Origin: Megalonaias nervosa
Taxonomy: Eukaryota; Mollusca; Bivalvia; Unionida; Unionidae
Reading direction: 5' to 3'
DNA length: 64,000 nucleotides
Assembly: GCA_016617855.1 (NCBI GenBank)
Contig: JAECUM010000846.1
Location: 62,001 to 126,000, forward strand
Part shown: one piece after another, positions 51,101 to 59,700 of the stretch
How the letters are laid out: each line of letters starts with the position of its first letter
How positions within the stretch are numbered: the first letter of the stretch is position 1
The notes under the pieces: model-generated
What the model was told of the DNA's origin: nothing
Databases searched by the model: none
What the model saw: the letters and a program-made list of their open reading frames with translations, nothing else
Program-made: the position numbers and the translations under genes

Positions 51101-54100
51101 TATACTTCAAATACAGTATGAGGAATAACCTTATTAGGGCATGTGTGGTGGGTATTCAAGTACAGTATGAGTAATGACCTTATTCAGGTATGCTTGGTGG
51201 GTATTACTTCAAGTACAGTATGAAGAATGACCTTATCAAGGCATGTGTGATGGGTATTACTTCAAGTACTTTATGAAGAATGACCTTATCAAGGCATGTG
51301 TGGTCAGTATAACTTCAAGTACAGTATGGATTATGCCCTTATTAGGGGACCCTGGGTGGCCAAGTGGTCAAAAGCCTTCGACTTTACAGATTAATGACAC
51401 CTCATCACTGTCGGCAAGGGTTTGAGTCTCGGGTTCAGCCAACATGGGTATGTGAGAAAGCTTGTCAGTAGCCTTCATTGGTTTTCCCAGGTTCTTCCTT
51501 GACCATGAATAGCATATCATGTGCTGAAAATTGGCATTAAGCCTACAACAACAACAATAATGCCTATATTGAGGCATGTATTGGGTATTCCTTAGATATA
51601 CCCACATTATAACATATAAAGATATATTATGCATACTGATGATTGGGAATCCAACAAGCAGGTTTCAGTCAAATTTGAATATTCTTTTTATTAATTCCAT
51701 GATATATTTATTAAATTTCTAATAAAAGCTTGTTTTTTCTCCTTTTTAATACAGAGGAAAGGCAGACCACCCTTACATATGACAGGGTAAGTGAGATTGT
51801 TAACAGGCCTTCAAAATTTAAATGACTTGAGATGAAAGGCTACAGCTGTATAATAAACTTGTAGAGGTTGACACATGAATTGAACTTAAATTTAAGATAT
51901 TTCTAGATGTATGACAAACTAAAAACTGGAAGATGTAAGCCAATATTTTATTTCCTCATGAATAATTATAAGCAAGAAAAAAAGTAACTTATATGAAGGT
52001 AGAAAGAAAAAGGTGACTTAAAATTAACTTACCTGTAAGACGTGAGTGAGAGCTTGTGCCATATATTTATGTCATCATCATCATCTTAGGCATCAATGTT
52101 GTCTGCAACCAGGTTAACCCCACTGAACAAATTTTATTTTAAGCTGCTGCTGCAAGCATTGGGAAAGATATCTTCAGGGAGCCCCTTGCATAATTATCAC
52201 AAGTGAAAGCAGGTGACAGTCATAGACGTTCTTACAGTATGGCTGTTATTTCCACTTTAACTCAAGTGGACAAGTTTTGTCATCTGGCAAATGTCAAGCT
52301 GTAGGAATAGTATTTTAATGGAACTTGATCGGGGTATTTCATGCATCATTCTAAACCACCCTGAAAAAATGTACAAGACAGTAAAATACTTTCTTTATGC
52401 TAAAAACCGTTGCTTGCATGTTAATCACACTGAAAAAGTTTGTCTTGCTGTCAGATCTCAAGTGGTAGGCATAAAGTGCTAGTTTGAGGTGTGTGTGGGT
52501 ATTCCTTACATTATTCTGAATCTTTCCAGGTTAGAGTTGGTCACAGTACCCTGTTTTTGTTGTTTATAAGTTATAAGCAAGCCTCAGTGTAAATGTTTTA
52601 TCCCCGATGGCAGATCAACAGCTGTAGGAATAATATCTACATGGAACTTTGTCAGGGTGATTATACTTCCTCTTCACTATTGGAAAATAGGTCACATTGT
52701 CTTTTTTCTCTTGAGCTAAATGCTTTATGCATGCAGATTATCGGCAGCATTTAGGTTTTATTTTTCCAGTATATTTTCAGTTGATCTTTATGTTACTTGA
52801 TTAGAATATACCCTGCATCACTGAGAAACAGTCAAGAAGAAAATAGATTTGAATGACCTACTTTTCATGCAGGATTCAATTAATTTTTTAATGAGAATAG
52901 CTGGATAACTTCAGTCACATAGGCATGCACATGCATGGATGGATTGGTTGTGCAGCATGATTCTAACCTCTTTGATAAATGCAGTGATAACAAGTGTAAC
53001 ATGAGACAACCATGGAATACCAGTGAGCTCAGTTTCATCCTTGATAACTCTTGCTTTATAGTTATTTGAAAAATCTTGAAATAATTATGCAGCATATTGT
53101 GTTTTAATTTTTAATTCAACAGTTAAATAAAAGTGAAAATTTTATGGGTGTCAATTTCCTTGCAAATGTTTTGTTGACATGCCTGTTCATGATTGAAAGA
53201 TGGAGTGACAGATTTTTTGTTGTCATGTTGCAATTAATATTGTAAAATTTTGGCACCCTCATATTTTCAAATTTCTTTAAAATCATTATTTTTCATGTGT
53301 GCATGCTCTGAAATGTAATTTTCCAGTGAAACAAAAAGGAATGCTAATAGAATGAAGAATGAATGCAAAGGTAATGCATTTGGAATTCAGAATGAATGCA
53401 GATGATATGCACAGTGAATGCAGACAGAATGAGGATTGCATTTGGAAGAAAACAAATGCAAAATTTCCACCCTTTTGCATGGTAATCCAGGATTAGATTA
53501 TTCTTGCTGACAATTTTTCACCCCATACAAACCATGACATTGTTCTTGTCATGGCTGACATGACAACAAACCCAAATGATCAACACTGGCGATACAGAGT
53601 GCAAAATTTCCACACAATATATAAATTTTTATTTGCTGAAAAATAATCTTCAGCTATTGTTTGTTCACATGCAGTTGTGGTTATATTTTAATTTATCGTA
53701 AATTCTATATTGTTGGGGGGTTTTGTTTGCATTTTTTGTTGTTGCTGTTTTATTAAAACAAATAAGATCAAAAAGTTATGATACTTTCCCATTGGTGCCA
53801 TTTGCAGTAAATGGAAAACCCAGCATAAGTAAATGCATTTCCATTTCATTAAAAGGGGTCAAAGATAGAAAGGTAACAATTTAGCAATAATCTGAATGCA
53901 TATTAGAGATCATAAATAAAAAAGGATGAGATACTAGATGAATTGGAAGCATGAATGAAATAGAAACAGAAAATGTATAGAATGCAGATAGAATGCAAAC
54001 AGAAAGTGAATGGAATGTAAACAGAATTTGAATGGAATGCAGACAGGAAGTGAATGGAATGCAGACTGGAAGTGAATGGCATGCAGACAGAAAGTGAATG

Positions 54101-54553
54101 GAATGCAGACAGAAAGTGAATGGAATACAAACAGAAAGTGAATGCATATCTGGTAGAATCACCTTTTCACAGTCTGTGTTAATTTATATTTTTTTTATTT
54201 CATTGGTGCACAGACCATGAACTTAAGACCTTCAGATCTGTGTTCATGCTGTGTCCCAGTTCATCAAGTTAAACATGACAGAATTGTAACATTTTGCAAA
54301 ACCACAGAACTTTATATCCATGAAAATGAGTAATTTGATTTTTCTTTCTCCTTACTCAGGCGAGTAACACCCTCCAAGTTGTTGAAAGAGCCTTTAAGAA
54401 GAGATGGTCCTAAGGTAAGAGTAGTCTCCACTTGTTTATTTGATTTTTCTGGAGCTCACTTTGTTGTCAAGTTCATTTTGGCAGAATCTGAACATATGAG
54501 TCACTTAGGGGTCCACGTACATGTCCATCTGTATGTACATTTATTTATATATA

Positions 54554-54611
<58 letters not shown>

Positions 54612-56655
54612 TGTCCTCAATGTTAAATTTTTGAAACTTTTCTTTAATTTGAATAACATTTTTATCCAACTCACTTTAAATTTGGAATATTGCTTCATGA
54701 TGCAAATATCTTTATCTTGTATCATTGAGGGTCATATGTCATCTCAAGGAGCAAGGAATTTTTTTTTCTTCACAGTGATTGCATGTTAAGTTTTGTTTTG
54801 ATTTTGTGTATTTTTTTGTTGTTTATGTTTTGTTTCTTTTTTACTTGTGTGGTCAGCTTCTCAAATGCAGTTGGCCTTAGTCATGTTCCTTGGAATGTGG
54901 ATACATTGCAATACTTAGCACCACTTTATCAAAAGTAGGTCAGTCTCATCTACTTTTTAAAATTCTGTGACCTTTTGGTTTTTCTTTTGCTGTGGTTTCT
55001 TATGTACTGATGGTTAGGGAGTCATGCAGCTTCGTTCATGGATATATCTTGTTGGGTAAAATACCAGATCACCAATGTCAGTTTCAACTAGATTTCACAC
55101 TGCAGTGATTTTGTTCAGGTTTTACTTTTTGGCAGTTTTGTGAGTACTGTTTCAGTGATTCTTGGTGGATGCAACACATTTCCATCAAAAGTATATTTCA
55201 TTTTAAAGACCATTGGTGGGATCAACTTGAAGGCCATAGTCAGCTTCTTGTGAGAATCTAAAGATACACTGTCTAGTAACAGCAAGTGAAGCTGCAGTAG
55301 GCTGGAACTGATGTCTGTGCACTGCAGGAAACTACAGTGAATTGGTAGAAAATTCTTCTTTTCATAGGAAGCATGGGCTTTGATAAACAAACTTCAGACT
55401 CAACATGAAGTTAATTTACCCAAATAATTTCATCAAGACAAGAAATTACAAGCAAAAAGACTTTCTTAGTTACTCCCTATCATTCTTTATGAAGTCTTTT
55501 ACATTTCGGATTATTTCGTGTGTTCAAATATTTAGATTTGTATCAATCTCTGTTGACAAAAAGTAAATGTGGAAATGCAAGCAAAGTGGAAATGTGGAAA
55601 TGCAAGCAAAGAGTAAAATTACCAGCAAAGTGGAAATGTAGATATACCCATTGTAGCAGTCAGAAGACAAGTACAGTTTACTTAACAGTCCCTCTCCCTC
55701 CAATAAAACCAAGGAGTTCAAAGTCTGTGCTTCTCAGTATCATGCAAGTACTGTAGTAACATAATCTGTGGAGGAATATCAAGCCATTTGGGTCTCTTGT
55801 CTCACCATTGACAAATTTTACAAAAAAAATGTGGCACTCACTCTGTCTATCAACCATTTGTTCAATGTGAACTATTGTTAACAAATTTTCTTTAGAAATA
55901 TGTAAATCTCCAGCATTTGAAAAAGTTGTTTCATCAGAGATTGCAGTATGTTATGTCTGTAGAACATCCCATGAGATTAATAGTGTCAGAGATTGGTGTA
56001 ATTCAGAGTGTTGCAATTAGTTGTAGGACAGGCATTATTTTTCCAGTTATTTTTTCCATGATGACTATATTAGCCACTTGAATTTTTTTTGTAGGGGGTT
56101 AATCACTTTAAACTTCACCTTTTTGCAGTTTATTATATGTATGTTTGTTATGAGTAGTGGGTAATATACCTCTATTTGCATGTTCTGATTTGACAGTGGG
56201 TAATATATCTCTGTTTGCATGTTCTGATTTGACAGTGGGATCCAGAGAGGTTGACCCCAGAGACCAAGTTCATCATGGGAGCAAGAGCCAATAAGTAAGT
56301 AAAAGTTTTTTGTTTTCCTGATGCATCACTCACATGTCATTTTACCATATTCATGTATTTTTTTGTACCATTTAATTTTTCATATACAATCCAGTCATTA
56401 AAATAACAATTATTTAAATGTATCATAATTTTTTGTACATATCACTTTGTATTTTTCGAAAATTCATTAAATTATCGGACATAAAATTTCTACTAAGAAG
56501 ATTTATGTTTGCAAAAAAGATTGAAAATACCATATTGCCATTTTGTTTTTACAAAAATTAATAATTGTTGGTGAGAAAATACAGTGATTGATGCATAAGC
56601 ATGGGTGCCCACAGCATAGGTCAAGGGGGTCACATGACCCCCCTGGAAATCATAC

Positions 56656-56722
<67 letters not shown>

Positions 56723-59700
56723 TCAGACAAGTTTAATCATGTAAATGAAGCTGAAAATATGTCACAAGATTCTGTTCAAAACACTTAGTAAATATTAGTT
56801 TTAGTTTCAGACTGCTTATTATACTGACTCTCCCGGTCATAACTGACTCCCCCCCACCTTGCAAAAATTCCTGCGGGGGCCCATGTGCATAAGCTCTCTT
56901 ATTGTCATTACAGTATCTACTGGTGTTTATTAACAAATGGACAAAGGACTTCACAGACCATACCTTTAAATATTATCGTTAATTTGTTCTCCTTATTAAG
57001 TCCATCACCATAACAAACCACCACATGCATTTTAAAACGAGTTCGGAAGCCCTTTGATGTTTTCTTATCCAACAAAAATTACATCTCAGTACATGCTAAA
57101 GTGAAGACCACAGACCATTGGTCAACTAGTGTTATTGTTTCATTATAGCCATACAAACATAAAATATAAAAACCTTGTCATTTTCCATTGTAAATTTGAA
57201 AGTCACGGACTCCATTAAATCGATTAGTGTATATACATATACTATCTTTTAAGTGCTTGTTCTTTTTTGACTTGGATATCATTAACATTTTATTGCAAAT
57301 CTGTTCTACGATATGACCCACTATTATCTTTATTGACGAGTTCAGATAACAAGTAATGCATATGATCGCTTGTCCTTATAACATCTGGTGTATGGACAAC
57401 GGCTTCAATAGCACATTGACAGATTTTCATTTCCCTAAAGAGAGCCTCATTTCCCTACTGGCAGCCTCGTTGATTTGACCTCTTGTGTCGATTCTCATAA
57501 GGTAACTGAAAATACAGCCTTTTTTCTTTTTGCAAAAGCTACAAATTAAAACCACCCTGAATAAATATGGTCTTGTACCCTGACAAAATTTTGTTTCTCT
57601 CTCTCTCTCTCGCACACACAAACGCACGTGTGCTCACTCATGCGCATGAACTAAAACATGATTTCAAGTTCTTTATTTTTTATTGCAATTTGATAATGAG
57701 ATTATTGTTGCTGTAAAAATACAAGTTCACACTGAGACATAATCCTCTCTCTCTCTCTCTCTCTTGTTCACTAATAACAACAAAAATTCTCTCTCTCTCA
57801 CTCACTAATAACAACAAAAATCTTTTTGAGTACTTTTATTTTTATTGTAATTAGATTCTTGAATTGAGAGCAGAATGAAACAAAAAATAAAAGTTTACTT
57901 TGTATGATTGTACCATTAGGTTGTCGAGTAGCGCGTGTTCCGTAGAACTTGTTCTGGTACAATCCCTTCATTTTTCGTACATGGTCAGTACCACCAAATG
58001 ATAATTATTTATTTTACATATAATTTTTCGTACACTGAAATTAATAAAAAAAATTTCGTGTACAAAAAATTACATAAAATACAGTAACAGTAAATGTTTG
58101 TTATTGATAAGGTCGGAGAAAACTGGCAATTTTGCATATTTAAATAGTCTTATCCAGGTCAATCTCATAGGTCTGATTCAGTTCTGAGTTGAATCAGTAC
58201 CATTAATACACAGTCTGTATGTTTATGTGGACACCCTAATAATTTAACCAACAATGGCAGTTACAAATGGAGACCAATTTTTGTTTTCTCAGAATCTTCC
58301 CTTGTTACAGGTTTAACACAGGGAGGGGCAGATCATTTGTGATACAGCAAACTAAAGTTAATTGTTTCATTTCAGTTGTGACTTGATTCACATTATCAGT
58401 GGTTTAATAATTAAAATAGGTCGACATTTGATTTCCTTGTATGTGTCTAGTTCTAACCATGTTATTTTCCTTGAGTCTTGGCAGAATAATTAATGTTTCA
58501 TACAGTATGTGTCAGTAACCTATTTTGCATACATTAATCTCGTTCATTTTTGTCAGGTAAATTTGGGTTGCTTTCAGTGGGGACCCAGGCTGATCTTCCA
58601 TGACATAAGAATTAACTTGAGGAATGTAATGACATGAATGAAGCAAGGTTGTTTGACCCGTTTTGAGGTGTGTTAGTTTTGTTATGAACATGAAATTAGC
58701 GCTCTTTTGTGATATTTGTTCAGACATTTTTGTTCCTCAGACAGTTTTACATCATGTCAAATCACATTTAAGGCTAAATAATCATATTCACAGTTAATAT
58801 TTTTTGTCTTACTATAAACTTGCTGCTTTTGAATTTTCACGAATTCTGTTTCACGCTTTTCAGAGCACTTGGTTTTGGTGCAACCAGAGGGAGACTTTAT
58901 ATCAAACATCCAGAACTTTTCAAGGTTAGGAGACTTCTTTATATGTTTCTTGAGTATGGACATAAATTGTATTGAAAATATAGAAATTATTTATTTGTGT
59001 GTCCAGTGTAAAACAAGTCTTCACAACTGATGTATTACTCTCTATGCCCAAGCTGGTGGAATAATATGGTCTTTTAGATGGAGGATTAGTACATCACATG
59101 ATAAATTATAGAGTAACTTCATCTGTTCATCAATTTTATTTTCCCAGGATACATATTTTTTCTCTTGATTCCGTGACATACTTGGCAGCAATCATTATGT
59201 GTTTTGCAGCAATCACTATTGTAACACACTGATGTCATATGACCTCACATGATGTCGCGTGATGTACTAAATAATATATTATTGCCTTGTCCAAATGTAT
59301 TATTGCCTGTATTGTAGAAGCTAAATATATTATTGCCTGTCTGTTGGAAGCTAAATATATTATTGCCTTGTCTAAATATATTATTGCTTTTTCTCTTGGA
59401 AGTTAAATATATTATTGCTTTTTCTAAATATATTATTGCCTTTCTCTTAGAAGCTAAATATATTATTGCCCTTTCTCATGGAAGCTAAATTATGTAATTG
59501 CTATGTCTATTGAATGTTACATATATTATTGCCTTGTCTAAATATATTATTGCCTTGTCTGTTGGAAGCTAGATATATTATTGCCTTGCCTAAATATATT
59601 ATTGCCTTTCTCTTAGAAGCTAAATATATTATTGCCTTGTCTAAATATATTATTGCCTGTCTCTTGGAGGCTAAATATATTATTGCTTTGTCTAAATATA

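Noticed and set aside
49735..51340. Possible CRISPR or repeat-protein gene
   Set aside because: The units shift phase and contain stops. Only minisatellite features are present.
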